A stretch of 64,000 nt of DNA from Rugamonas apoptosis (lineage in GTDB: Bacteria > Pseudomonadota > Gammaproteobacteria > Burkholderiales > Burkholderiaceae_D): positions 248,001-312,000 of the forward strand of contig NZ_JACEZU010000004.1 in the NCBI RefSeq assembly GCF_014042355.1, written 5' to 3'. This document shows positions 40,912-50,615 of the stretch, one piece after another. How positions within the stretch are numbered: the stretch's first letter is position 1; every line of letters starts with the position of its first letter. The notes beneath the pieces are model-generated. The model had not been told where the DNA came from and made no database searches. It saw only the letters and a program-made list of their open reading frames with translations. The translations under genes and the position numbers were made by a program.

Positions 40912-43230
40912 TTGAGTGCTTCCCTGCCCGCCGCATCGTCCCTGTTCAAGCGTCGCAAGCTCATGCGCGGCCTGATCGCCATCTTCCTCGCGGGCCTGAT
41001 CGCCGCCGGCCTGCTGGTGGCCTATCTGCTGTTGTCCATCGCGCCCAACCTGCCGTCGCTGGACGTGATCACGGACTACCGGCCCAAGATCCCGCTGCGC
41101 ATCTACACGGCGGACAAAGTGCTGATCGGCGAATTCGGCGAGGAACACCGCAACTTCATCCCCATCAAGGACATGCCGGAGATGATGAAGAAGTCCATCC
41201 TGGCCATTGAAGACACGCGCTTTTATGAACACAGCGGCATCGACTGGGTGGGTGCGCTGCGGGCCGTGAAGTCGAACCTGACCGGCGGCTTCCACCAGGG
41301 TGGTTCCACCATCACCATGCAGGTGGCGCGCAACTTCTTCCTCACGCGCGACAAGGTCATCGGCCGCAAGCTCAATGAAGTCATGCTGGCCTATAAGATC
41401 GAAGCGGCGCTCAGCAAGGACCAGATCCTGGAGCTGTACATGAACCAGATCTACCTGGGCCAGCGCTCGTACGGCTTCGGCAGCGCGGCCCAGGTCTACT
41501 ACGGCAAGCAGCTGAAAGACCTGAGCATCGCGGAAATGGCCATGCTGGCCGGCCTGCCCAAGAACCCGGCCCACCACAACCCGGCCGTCAATCCCAAGCG
41601 TGCCAAAGAGCGCCAGCACGTGGTGCTCAAGCGCATGCGCGAACTCGATTACATCACCGAAGCCCAGTACCAGAAAGCCCTGCACGAACCGCTGCGGGTA
41701 AACAACCGCGGCCAGGAATTCGAAACCCACGCCGAATACGTGGCCGAACTGGCGCGCCAGGTGGTGTACGCCAAATTCAAGGACGACTCGTACAACAAGG
41801 GCATCAGCGTCTACACCACCATCCTCAAGGCAGACCAGGACGCGGCCTACGAATCGGTGCGCCGCAACGTGCTGGCCTACGACCAGCGCCACGGCTACCG
41901 TGGCCCGGAAGCGTTCATCGAACTGCCGGCCGGCGACGAGGAACGGGACGAGGCGATCGAGGAAGCGCTGCAGAAGCGCCCAGGCAGTGACCGTTTGATC
42001 CCGGCCGTGGTGCTGGATGCGGGCGCCAAAAGCGTCAAGGTGCAGGACCCGTTTGGCCAGGAAATCACCATCAGCGGCGACGGCCTGCGGCTGGCCGCAC
42101 CGGCGCTGGCGGCCGGCGCCAAGGACGGCTTCAAGCTGCGCCCCGGCGCCATCGTGCGCATCCTGCGCGGCGAAAAGAACACCTGGTCCATCACCCAGGT
42201 GCCGCAAGTGGCGGCCGCTTTCGTCTCCATCGACGCCGCCACGGGCGCTTACCACGCGCTGGTGGGCGGCTTCGACTACAATCTGCAAAAGTTCAATCAC
42301 GTCACGCAGGCATGGCGCCAGCCCGGCTCCTCGATCAAGCCCTTCATCTATTCGGCCGCGCTGGAAAAAGGCTTTTCGCCGGCCACCATCATCAACGACG
42401 TGCCGCTTGAGTTGACGGGCGCCGAAACGGGCAACGAGTCCTGGCGCCCCGGCAATGACGACGGCGTGTACGACGGCCCGATCACCATGCGCACGGCGCT
42501 GGCCAAGTCCAAGAACGTGGCCTCGGTGCGCATCCTGCGCAACATCACGGTCGGCTACGGGCACGGCTACCTGGGCAAATTCGGCTTCGAGCTTGGCCGC
42601 CAGCCCAAGAATTTGACGCTGGCGTTGGGCACGGGCGCCGTCACCCCCCTGCAACTGGCCGGCGCCTACGCCATCTTCGCCAACGGCGGCTACCAGATCG
42701 AGCCCTACCTGATCTCGCGCATCGTCGACGGCAACGGCGCCGTGATCTCGGAAACCCCACCACCGCCCGCCCTGCAGGAATCGGCGCGCGTGATCGACGC
42801 CCGCAACGCCTTCGTCACCGACACCATGCTGCGCGAAGTGACGCGCAGCGGCACCGGCGCCGCCGCGGCCAAGCTGGGCCGCCCCGATATCGCCGGTAAG
42901 ACCGGCACCACCAGTGACGCCATGGACGGCTGGTTCTCCGGCTACGGCGGCGGCATCGTGGCCGTGTCGTGGATGGGCTTCGACGATCCCAAGTCGCTGG
43001 GTGGACGCGAATTCGGCGCCACGGTGGCGATGCCGATCTGGATGGATTACATGCGCGTGGCCCTGCAAAAGCGCCCGCCGCTGGAACGCGCCGTCCCGGC
43101 CGGCCTGACCCAGCTCAATGGGGAATGGCTGTACGATGAATTCATGGGGGACGCCGCCGTCCACTCGCTCGACATGGGCGACGCGGCGCCGGAACTGGAT
43201 GCGCCGGCCGAGAAGCCTGCCACCAACTAA
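40912..43230 (+). CDS. mrcA: penicillin-binding protein 1A, bifunctional peptidoglycan synthase
   Basis: A 772-residue class A PBP. One helix (residues 19-43) anchors it. The glycosyltransferase domain has the catalytic Glu100 in AIEDTRFYEHSGIDWVGA and GGSTITMQVARNFFL. An OB-like insert follows, then the transpeptidase with Ser473-S-I-K476 (QPGSSIKPF), SKN in ALAKSKNVASVRI and KTG in AGKTGTTSDAMDGWF. The first ATG (40963) would remove most of the cytoplasmic tail; TTG at 40912 with GAGAA upstream is preferred. A single-gene unit. Confidence 0.95.
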   Translation: MSASLPAASSLFKRRKLMRGLIAIFLAGLIAAGLLVAYLLLSIAPNLPSLDVITDYRPKIPLRIYTADKVLIGEFGEEHRNFIPIKDMPEMMKKSILAIEDTRFYEHSGIDWVGALRAVKSNLTGGFHQGGSTITMQVARNFFLTRDKVIGRKLNEVMLAYKIEAALSKDQILELYMNQIYLGQRSYGFGSAAQVYYGKQLKDLSIAEMAMLAGLPKNPAHHNPAVNPKRAKERQHVVLKRMRELDYITEAQYQKALHEPLRVNNRGQEFETHAEYVAELARQVVYAKFKDDSYNKGISVYTTILKADQDAAYESVRRNVLAYDQRHGYRGPEAFIELPAGDEERDEAIEEALQKRPGSDRLIPAVVLDAGAKSVKVQDPFGQEITISGDGLRLAAPALAAGAKDGFKLRPGAIVRILRGEKNTWSITQVPQVAAAFVSIDAATGAYHALVGGFDYNLQKFNHVTQAWRQPGSSIKPFIYSAALEKGFSPATIINDVPLELTGAETGNESWRPGNDDGVYDGPITMRTALAKSKNVASVRILRNITVGYGHGYLGKFGFELGRQPKNLTLALGTGAVTPLQLAGAYAIFANGGYQIEPYLISRIVDGNGAVISETPPPPALQESARVIDARNAFVTDTMLREVTRSGTGAAAAKLGRPDIAGKTGTTSDAMDGWFSGYGGGIVAVSWMGFDDPKSLGGREFGATVAMPIWMDYMRVALQKRPPLERAVPAGLTQLNGEWLYDEFMGDAAVHSLDMGDAAPELDAPAEKPATN

Positions 43231-43241
43231 GTCAGATCAGT

Positions 43242-43940
43242 TCAACTCGTGCGCGCCGCCGCCAGGTGGCTGCGCACGAAGCGCACCGTGCTTTCCGCGA
43301 ACTGGTCGGGCGTGACCTTGGCGGCACGGTACTTCCAACGTTTTACATACCAGTCCTGGAACATGGCCATGCAATGGGCCGCCAGCAGCGGCGCCGCGCC
43401 GTTCGGATGCGGTTCCACGGTGTCGAGCAGGCCCGTGATCAAAGTCTGCACATACAGCTCCGACTCCTTGGCCATGGCCCGTTGCTGCGGCGGCAGCGCG
43501 CGGGTATCCATGAAGACGAAATAGAACCACGGCTGCAGGATCTCGGACAGGAAGATCGAGGCGCGGATCAGCGCTTCCAGCCGGTCCAGCGGATCTTCCA
43601 CGTGGGCGAACATGCGCGGCACTTCCTTGGTGGCGTGACGCACCACCTCCTCGATCATTTCGGCCAGCTGGTCCTTGCCGCTGATATAGCCATACAGGCC
43701 GCCCATCGACAAGCCCGTCTCGCGGCACAGGTCGCGCAAATTCATGGCCCGGAAGCCCACCTCGTTGGCCAGGCGGAAGGTGGCGTTGAAGATGATTTCC
43801 AGGTTTTGCAACGCCGGCTTGCGGCGCTTGACGCCGATGCGCTCACCATAGCGCTCGAGCAGGAAAGCCCAGATATTGGCGCCATCGAGCGGCGTCATGC
43901 GCTGGAACTGCTGGAAAGTGAAGTGGACAGGCAAGGTCAC
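43242..43940 (-). CDS. TetR family transcriptional regulator
   Basis: A 232-residue TetR-type repressor. The HTH is about residues 45-90 (ALQNLEIIFNATFRLANEVGFRAMNLRDLCRETGLSMGGLYGYISGKDQLAEMI). The C-terminal ligand domain (RASIFLSEILQPWFYFVFMDTRALPP) is not diagnostic. GTG start; a later ATG at 43898 is possible. Divergent from the lipase gene, with a perfect CGAGCGCTCG palindrome between, so it may control lipase-foldase or itself. Confidence 0.87.
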   Translation of the reverse strand: MTLPVHFTFQQFQRMTPLDGANIWAFLLERYGERIGVKRRKPALQNLEIIFNATFRLANEVGFRAMNLRDLCRETGLSMGGLYGYISGKDQLAEMIEEVVRHATKEVPRMFAHVEDPLDRLEALIRASIFLSEILQPWFYFVFMDTRALPPQQRAMAKESELYVQTLITGLLDTVEPHPNGAAPLLAAHCMAMFQDWYVKRWKYRAAKVTPDQFAESTVRFVRSHLAAARTS

Positions 43941-44073
43941 CCCGGAGATTGATTTCGGGAACGATTATAACGCAGGAAAACAACTGTCCCGACCGATTTT
44001 CCAATTCCGGCGCCTGAATTCGACCAGCGCGAAAAGATTAAAACAACAACAATGTTACATTCTAAAAACCGAG

Positions 44074-44083
44074 CGAGCGCTCG
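44074..44083. promoter_or_regulatory. candidate TetR operator
   Basis: CGAGCGCTCG is a perfect palindrome with an extra CGAG repeat in front and AT-rich arms, in the 262-base tetR-lipase gap. Its symmetry and the AGCGCT core resemble TetR-family operators. Confidence 0.5.
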
Positions 44084-44187
44084 TTTTATTCCCGCCACAG
44101 AGCGGGGAGGAACTGAAGCCGCCGGGGTGCGACTGCCGCCGCCATGGCGCATCGTGCGCGGCGCCCCAGCCGTTCCAACCTTTATAA

Positions 44188-45117
<930 letters not shown>

Positions 45118-45127
45118 AGGAGTGACC

Positions 45128-46054
45128 ATGAACGCACGCACAAAGCTGTTGCGGGCCGGCGGACTGGCGCTGGCCGCCGGCACCCTGTACCTCACCTTGC
45201 ACCAGCCGGAGGCGCCGGCCCAGCCAGCCCGCTCCGCCCCCAACTACTTCGCGTTCGTGCGTTCGATGGATGGCACCACGCCCGACGGCGAGGTGCGCCA
45301 GAACAGCGCCGAGAAGCTGGTGGTCGACGCCGAACTGGCGCACCTGTTCGACTACTACCTGGCCGGACTGGGCGAGCGCTCGCTCGATGCGATCCGCGTC
45401 GAGATCGGGCGCGAACTCGATCGGCGCCTGAAACCGGCCGCCGCCGCCGAAGCGCGCCGCCTGCTGGCGCAATACCTGGAATACAAACGCGCGCTGGTGG
45501 ATATGGAAAAGAGCCTGCCCAAGCCGGCCAGCCTGACCGATGGCGCGCGCGCCCGGCTCGAGGCCATGCAGCAGCTGCGCCATCGCTATTTCAGCCAGGA
45601 CGAGATCGACGGCCTGTTCGGCGCCAGCGATGCCTACGACACGGACGCCATCGCCCGCATGGAGATCAACGCCGACACCACGCTCACGCCGGCCCAGCGC
45701 CAACAGAAGCTGGCCGCGCTCGACGCCAAGCTGCCCGCCGCGCTGCGCGAGGAACGGGAAGCGCCCACCCGCGTGCTGCGGCTGGAGGACGAAGTGCAGC
45801 GGCGCCGCGCGCAGGGAGCGGGCGACAATGAAATCTACCAGTTGCGCGCCGCCACGCTGTCGCCTGGTGCCGCCGACCGGCTGGCGGAGCTGGACCGCGA
45901 CCAGGCCGACTGGCAGCGCCGCATCGCGGCCTACCAGCAGCAACGCCAGCAACTGCAGGCGCGCGCCACGCCTCCCAGCGCGGCCGAATTACAGCAGTTG
46001 CGCGACGCCGGCTTCACCCCGCTGGAGCAAAAGCGGCTGCCGGCCTACGAATAA
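45128..46054 (+). CDS. lifO: lipase-specific foldase (Lif)
   Basis: A 308-residue membrane-anchored steric chaperone that folds the upstream lipase in the periplasm. One N-terminal helix (residues 10-24), an Ala-Pro-rich linker, then the Lif domain. Its signature includes NSAEKLVVDAELAHLFDYYLAGLGE and the long helical part SQDEIDGLFGASDAYDTDAIARMEI. AAGGAG is 6 bases before the ATG at 45128. Length is somewhat short for Lif proteins, but the domain is complete. Confidence 0.92.
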   Translation: MNARTKLLRAGGLALAAGTLYLTLHQPEAPAQPARSAPNYFAFVRSMDGTTPDGEVRQNSAEKLVVDAELAHLFDYYLAGLGERSLDAIRVEIGRELDRRLKPAAAAEARRLLAQYLEYKRALVDMEKSLPKPASLTDGARARLEAMQQLRHRYFSQDEIDGLFGASDAYDTDAIARMEINADTTLTPAQRQQKLAALDAKLPAALREEREAPTRVLRLEDEVQRRRAQGAGDNEIYQLRAATLSPGAADRLAELDRDQADWQRRIAAYQQQRQQLQARATPPSAAELQQLRDAGFTPLEQKRLPAYE

Positions 46055-46188
46055 GCGCAACAGCCGCGACATTCCTTGCGACGGGTCAAACGCCCTGCGT
46101 CCGGCCCGCAAAATGGCGCCCACGGATAGCTGCGCGGCGGAAATTCGGTGCTACAATTGTTGCCTATCCTACATCATACGGGTGCGGC

Positions 46189-46884
46189 ATGGCGATGTCC
46201 CGGCTTAGCGTCACCATCAGCGCGCCCCTCATCCTGATCGGCGCGCTGGCGATCGGTCTGAACGCCTACCTCAGTGTCGGCAAACTCGATCGCACGCTTA
46301 GTGAACTGGAGCAATCGCGCCTGCACCTGATCCTCGACGACCTGCGCGACAACCTGGAAACGGGGCTGGACCTGGGCCTGCCCATCAAAGGCTTGGGCAA
46401 TGCGCAAGCGGCCATCGAGCGGGAGGCGCGCCAGGACAGCGCCATCGTCGGCATCCGCGTACTCGACACGCACGGCGCGCCCGTGTTCAGCACCGGCGAC
46501 ACCAGCCACGGCGCGGCCCTGCGCGCGCCCCTGTCCAACAACCTGGGCCTGGCCATGGGCGCCATCGAATTGCGCTACACGCGCCAGGCCGAGGAATTGT
46601 CGATCGCCGCCTACGCGGACCAGCTGACGCGGGCCGCCGCCTGGATCGCCGCCGCCGGCGCGCTGCTGGCGATGGCCGCGATCCGGCTCTGGATGCGCCG
46701 CATCGCCCGTACCGTGGACAGCATCGCCTCCACCCTCGACCATCAGCCACCACCGCCGCACCCCGACCCGGAAGCGGCGGCGCTGGCCAGCCGCGCGCGC
46801 GCACGCGCCGACGACGCGTTGCGGGAACTGGAACAGGCCACCCACGCCATCAGCGCGGCCCCGCAGTCTGGGGAACGGCAGTGA
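46189..46884 (+). CDS. two-helix membrane sensor-like protein
   Basis: A 231-residue protein with helix 1 at about 7-27, a periplasmic region of about 110 residues, helix 2 near 150-172 and a cytoplasmic tail with a HAMP-like start and then a coiled segment (SRARARADDALRELEQATHAI). There is no kinase, GGDEF or MCP domain. The periplasmic part (IVGIRVLDTHGAPVFSTGD) resembles the one in the next gene (LAYVRVTGTDGEPLFGGGD), so the two sensors are probably paralogues that may dimerise. The stop overlaps the next gene by 4 bases. No family assignment is certain. Confidence 0.7.
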   Translation: MAMSRLSVTISAPLILIGALAIGLNAYLSVGKLDRTLSELEQSRLHLILDDLRDNLETGLDLGLPIKGLGNAQAAIEREARQDSAIVGIRVLDTHGAPVFSTGDTSHGAALRAPLSNNLGLAMGAIELRYTRQAEELSIAAYADQLTRAAAWIAAAGALLAMAAIRLWMRRIARTVDSIASTLDHQPPPPHPDPEAAALASRARARADDALRELEQATHAISAAPQSGERQ

Positions 46885-48875
46885 CGCCCGGCCAGCCCCT
46901 GACCACGCGGCCGGTGCGCCTGCTGTTCGCATTCGCGCTGGCGCTGCTGCTGGCCAGCCAGCTGGCCCTGTCGTATTACGCGTGGACGCGGGCGGAAGAA
47001 CGGCTGCTGCCGGCACTGGGCAGCAAGGCCCACACGGCCGCCCTGTCGCTGGCGGCCAAGCTGGAACGGGCGCTGGGCTACGGCATACCGTTGCCCCGGC
47101 TGGTGGGTGTGCCCGAGTACTTCGCCGACGTGCTGCGCCTGAATCCCGACTTGGCCTACGTGCGCGTGACCGGCACCGACGGCGAGCCGCTGTTCGGCGG
47201 CGGCGACGACGGCGGCCCGCCGGGCGGCTACCTGGACCAGCCGCTGCCCCTGCGGCTGCACGGCGCCATCGTCGGCCAACTGCATGTGGGCGTGCACCGC
47301 AACTACCTGGCCGCGCGCGTGCATGAGCTGCGCTACGACATCGGCATCGTGCTGCTGGCCAGCCTGCTGATCGCATTCGAAGTGCTGTGGTTCGTCGTCA
47401 CCCTCAATTTCACCGCCCCCATGCGCCAGATCGCCGCCATGATGACGCGGCTGGCCGCCGGTGACTTCCGCCGCGCCCACCTGCGCGAAGGCAGCGAGCC
47501 GCTGGCCGTGCGCCTGGGCGCGATCGCGGCCGCCGTCAACCAGGGTTACGAGAAGTTGGCGGGGCTCGCCACCAGCGCGCGCCAGACGCACACCGGTGCC
47601 GCCTTGCTGGGGCAACTGCAGCGCGAATATGAATTTGGCGATGCCGCCGGCGATGGTGAACTGACGCAGCAACGAATCGTGCTGGTGCGGGTGCTCAGCT
47701 TCCTGTTCATGTTCGCTGAAATGCTGTCGCGGCCCTTCCTGCCCGTGTATGCGGCCACGCTGCCCATGCCCGGCATGGCCCTACCGGACGGGCTGCGCGC
47801 CAGCCTGCCCGTGACCGCCTTCCTGCTGGCCGTCGCCCTCAGCATGCCCGCCGCAGGGCACTGGTCCGACCGCGTGGGGCGGCGCACCAGTTATGTGGCG
47901 GGCGCCTCGCTGGTGATCGCCGGACTGGCCGCCACCGCCCTGTTGCCCCAATACTGGGTGCTGTTGGCAGCGCGCGGCGTCACCGGCATCGGCTATGCGC
48001 TCATGTTCATGGCCTGCCAAGGCTATGTGTTCGACAGCACCGACAACGCCAACCGGGGCCGGGGCATGGCGCTGTTCGTGGGCGCCATCATGGTGGCAGA
48101 GATCTGCGCGCCGGCCGTGGGCGGCATCCTGGCCGACCGGCTGGGCTACCGGCCCGTGTTCGCGCTGGGCGCCGGCATCGCGCTGGTGGCCGCCTTCATC
48201 GCTGGCGCGGTGCTGGACAACCGCGGCGCCGTCACCCTGGCCGGCCAGCGCGCGCCGCTGCGCGAACTGCTGCATAACCGGCGCTTCGTCGCGCTGACCG
48301 TGTTGTCCGGCATCCCGGCCAAATTCCTCTATTCCGGCTTCCTGATCTTCCTGGTGCCGGTGCTGCTCAATGAACTGGGCCTTTCCAAGTCCGACATCGG
48401 ACGCTACACCATGCTGTATGGCCTTTCCTGCCTGCTGCTGGCGCCACTGTTCGCGCACCTGGCCGACCGCTACAACGCCTACGCCGCCATGGTGGCCGGC
48501 GGCGGCCTGCTGACGGCGCTGGCCATGCTGCCCATCATGCGCGGCGCCAGCGCGGACCTGGTCATGCTGGGCATCGCCGGCCTGGGCGTGGGCCAGGCCA
48601 TGAGCATCTCGGCCCAACTGGTGCTGGTCACGCGCACCACGCGCAACGCGACGCTGGATGCGGGCCGCGGTCCCGTGATGGGCGTGTTCCGCCTGGTCGA
48701 ACGATTGGGCGGCGCCGCCGGCCCCATTGTGACGGGCGTGCTGCTGGCACGCTACGGCGCGGCCAAGGCCATGCTGATACTGGGCGCGGTGGGACTGTTG
48801 TCATCGCTGCTGTTCACGGCCACGCTGCGGCCATCCCGGCTGCGGCGCCCCCGCCGCCGTGAGGAATTGTCATGA
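46881..48875 (+). CDS. MFS permease fused to an N-terminal extracytoplasmic sensor and HAMP-like module
   Basis: A 664-residue protein of two parts. Residues 12-37 form a helix, then a Cache-like periplasmic region to about 150, a second helix (YDIGIVLLASLLIAFEVLWFVV) and a HAMP-type segment (APMRQIAAMMTRLAAGDFRRAHL, about 180-235). From about 270 to 655 it is a 12-helix MFS transporter, with HWSDRVGRRTSYVAG as the loop 2-3 motif and DNANRGRGMALFVGAIMVAEICAPAVGGILADRLGYRP. A sensor joined to a permease suggests gated transport or transport-linked signalling. It overlaps both neighbours by 4 bases. Confidence 0.82.
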   Translation: MTPGQPLTTRPVRLLFAFALALLLASQLALSYYAWTRAEERLLPALGSKAHTAALSLAAKLERALGYGIPLPRLVGVPEYFADVLRLNPDLAYVRVTGTDGEPLFGGGDDGGPPGGYLDQPLPLRLHGAIVGQLHVGVHRNYLAARVHELRYDIGIVLLASLLIAFEVLWFVVTLNFTAPMRQIAAMMTRLAAGDFRRAHLREGSEPLAVRLGAIAAAVNQGYEKLAGLATSARQTHTGAALLGQLQREYEFGDAAGDGELTQQRIVLVRVLSFLFMFAEMLSRPFLPVYAATLPMPGMALPDGLRASLPVTAFLLAVALSMPAAGHWSDRVGRRTSYVAGASLVIAGLAATALLPQYWVLLAARGVTGIGYALMFMACQGYVFDSTDNANRGRGMALFVGAIMVAEICAPAVGGILADRLGYRPVFALGAGIALVAAFIAGAVLDNRGAVTLAGQRAPLRELLHNRRFVALTVLSGIPAKFLYSGFLIFLVPVLLNELGLSKSDIGRYTMLYGLSCLLLAPLFAHLADRYNAYAAMVAGGGLLTALAMLPIMRGASADLVMLGIAGLGVGQAMSISAQLVLVTRTTRNATLDAGRGPVMGVFRLVERLGGAAGPIVTGVLLARYGAAKAMLILGAVGLLSSLLFTATLRPSRLRRPRRREELS

Positions 48876-49924
48876 CCACCGCGACGTCCGCCATGTCCGC
48901 CACGTCCGGCACACCGCGCGGGCCGCGCCGGCGCGCCGTGCTGCGCGTCGCCGCCGCGGGCTGCGCCTGGCTGGCCACGCCGGCACTGCGCGCCAGTCAA
49001 CGGCCTTACCGCATCTACATGATGCTGTACCGGGGCCAGAGCGCCGTGGAACAAGGCTTCCGCGACTACTTCGCCGTCAACGGCATCCCTGTCGAGCTGA
49101 TCGTGCGCGACGTGGCGCAGGATATCGGCAAGGTACCGCAACTGGTGGCCGAAGCGCGCGCGCGGCGCGCGGACCTGATCTACACCTGGGGCACGCCCGT
49201 CACGCTGGCCGTGGCCGGGCGCGCGGGCGCCATCGATCCCGCCATCCATGTGACGGACATCCCGGTGGTGTTCACCATGGTGGCGTCACCGCTCGGCTCC
49301 GGGCTGGTCACGTCGCTGTCCTCGTCGGGGCGCAACGTCACGGGCGCCTGCCACGTGGTGCCGCTGGCGCAGCAACTGAGCGCCATCCGCGCCTACCGCC
49401 GCGTCGAACGGATCGCCGTGATCTACAATCCGGCCGAGCCGAACTCGGTACAGAACGTGGCCGAATGGCGCGCCCTGGCAAGTGAAAACCACCTGCGGCT
49501 GGTGGAAAAGCCGGTCCCGCCGGACGCCAAGGGCCAGCCCGACGCCGGCGCCCTGCCACGCCTGGTGGCGAACCTGTCCAGCGCCGCCACGCAGTTGCTG
49601 TACATCGGCCCCGACAGCTTCCTGGCCGCCAACCGCAAGGCGCTGACCATGGCCGCGCTGGCGCAACGCCTGCCCACCTTCGCCGCCACGGAAGTCTACC
49701 TGCGCGACGGCAAAGCCTTGTTCGGGCTGGTGTCGGGCTATGAAAGCGTGGGCCGGCTGACGGCCCACAAGGCGGCGCAAATTCTCGTGCACCGCATGGC
49801 GCCGGCCGCGATCCCGATCGAAACGCTGGCCCGCTTTTCCTACCTGGTCAACATGTCGGTGGCGGACCAGCTCCAACTTTACCCGCCACTCAAGGTGATC
49901 AACTACGCGGAGCTGATGCGATGA
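48872..49924 (+). CDS. ABC-type substrate-binding protein (COG2984/PF04392 type)
   Basis: A 350-residue exported binding protein. The N-terminus has twin arginines and a hydrophobic stretch (RRRAVLRVAAAGCAWLATPALRA), a possible Tat or lipoprotein signal. The domain has AEARARRADLIYTWGTPVTLAVAG, FTMVASPLGSGLVTSL, GRNVTGACHVVPLAQQLSAIRAYRRVERIAVIYNP and LFGLVSGYESVGRLTAHKAAQIL, as in TrpX-like proteins. No ABC permease or ATPase is nearby, so it may instead deliver a ligand to the sensor-permease. Overlaps the neighbours by 4 bases. Confidence 0.87.
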   Translation: MTTATSAMSATSGTPRGPRRRAVLRVAAAGCAWLATPALRASQRPYRIYMMLYRGQSAVEQGFRDYFAVNGIPVELIVRDVAQDIGKVPQLVAEARARRADLIYTWGTPVTLAVAGRAGAIDPAIHVTDIPVVFTMVASPLGSGLVTSLSSSGRNVTGACHVVPLAQQLSAIRAYRRVERIAVIYNPAEPNSVQNVAEWRALASENHLRLVEKPVPPDAKGQPDAGALPRLVANLSSAATQLLYIGPDSFLAANRKALTMAALAQRLPTFAATEVYLRDGKALFGLVSGYESVGRLTAHKAAQILVHRMAPAAIPIETLARFSYLVNMSVADQLQLYPPLKVINYAELMR

Positions 49925-50598
49925 CCGGGGACAGCCCATTCCACTGGCGCACGTTGCGGCCCGGGGAAGCGTCCGCCGCCTGGGCGCTGCACGCGCAGGT
50001 ATTCGCGGCCACGCCGGCCGGCATGGTGCGGCCGGACCAACTGCCCCATTTCGAACAGCATGTGCAGGAACTGGGGCGTATCCTGGGCTGCTTCATGGGT
50101 GACCAACTGGTGGCCTACGGCGTACTGGGTATCCGTTCGGAGACGGTGACGCACCTGGCCGACCTGCTGGCGCTGGCGCCGGCCGACCGGCTGCGGGCCT
50201 GCGTGTTGGACGGCGCCGCCTCGCTGCCGCCGTGGCGCGGCCACAACCTGCATCAGGTGGCCATCGACGCGCGCGGTGCGCTGGCGCAGTCACTCGGCCG
50301 CACACTGGTGCTGGCCACGGTAGCACCGGAAAACATGCGCAGCCTGCGCGGCCTGCTGCTGCAAGGGTTTGCCGTCCACGGCTACGCGACCGTCTATGGC
50401 GGCCTGCCCCGGTTGCTGATGGCGCGCGACCTGCTGCGGCCGCAGCCGAACTGGCGCTTGGCCCATTGCGTGCCCACGGCGAGCCACGCGGGACACCAGA
50501 TGGCGCTGGCCGAAGGCCTGCTCGGTTATGGCTGCCAGCAGGATGCCGCGAAGGCATGGCATATCCAGTACGGCCGCGCGACGCCCGCGGAGCACTAG
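49921..50598 (+). CDS. GNAT-like acetyltransferase
   Basis: A 225-residue protein with a GNAT-like layout: LGCFMGDQLVAYGVLGIRS, the acetyl-CoA-type segment PPWRGHNLHQVAIDARGALAQSLG, and LVLATVAPENMRSLRGLLLQGFAVHG. The classical R/Q-x-x-G-x-G/A loop is degenerate (PPWRGHNLHQ), so activity is uncertain. Last in the four-gene overlap unit, so its substrate may be the ligand handled by that unit. The stop is 17 bases from the stop of the convergent kinase. Confidence 0.7.
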   Translation: MTGDSPFHWRTLRPGEASAAWALHAQVFAATPAGMVRPDQLPHFEQHVQELGRILGCFMGDQLVAYGVLGIRSETVTHLADLLALAPADRLRACVLDGAASLPPWRGHNLHQVAIDARGALAQSLGRTLVLATVAPENMRSLRGLLLQGFAVHGYATVYGGLPRLLMARDLLRPQPNWRLAHCVPTASHAGHQMALAEGLLGYGCQQDAAKAWHIQYGRATPAEH

Positions 50599-50615
50599 TC
50601 CGTCGCGCTGCAATG

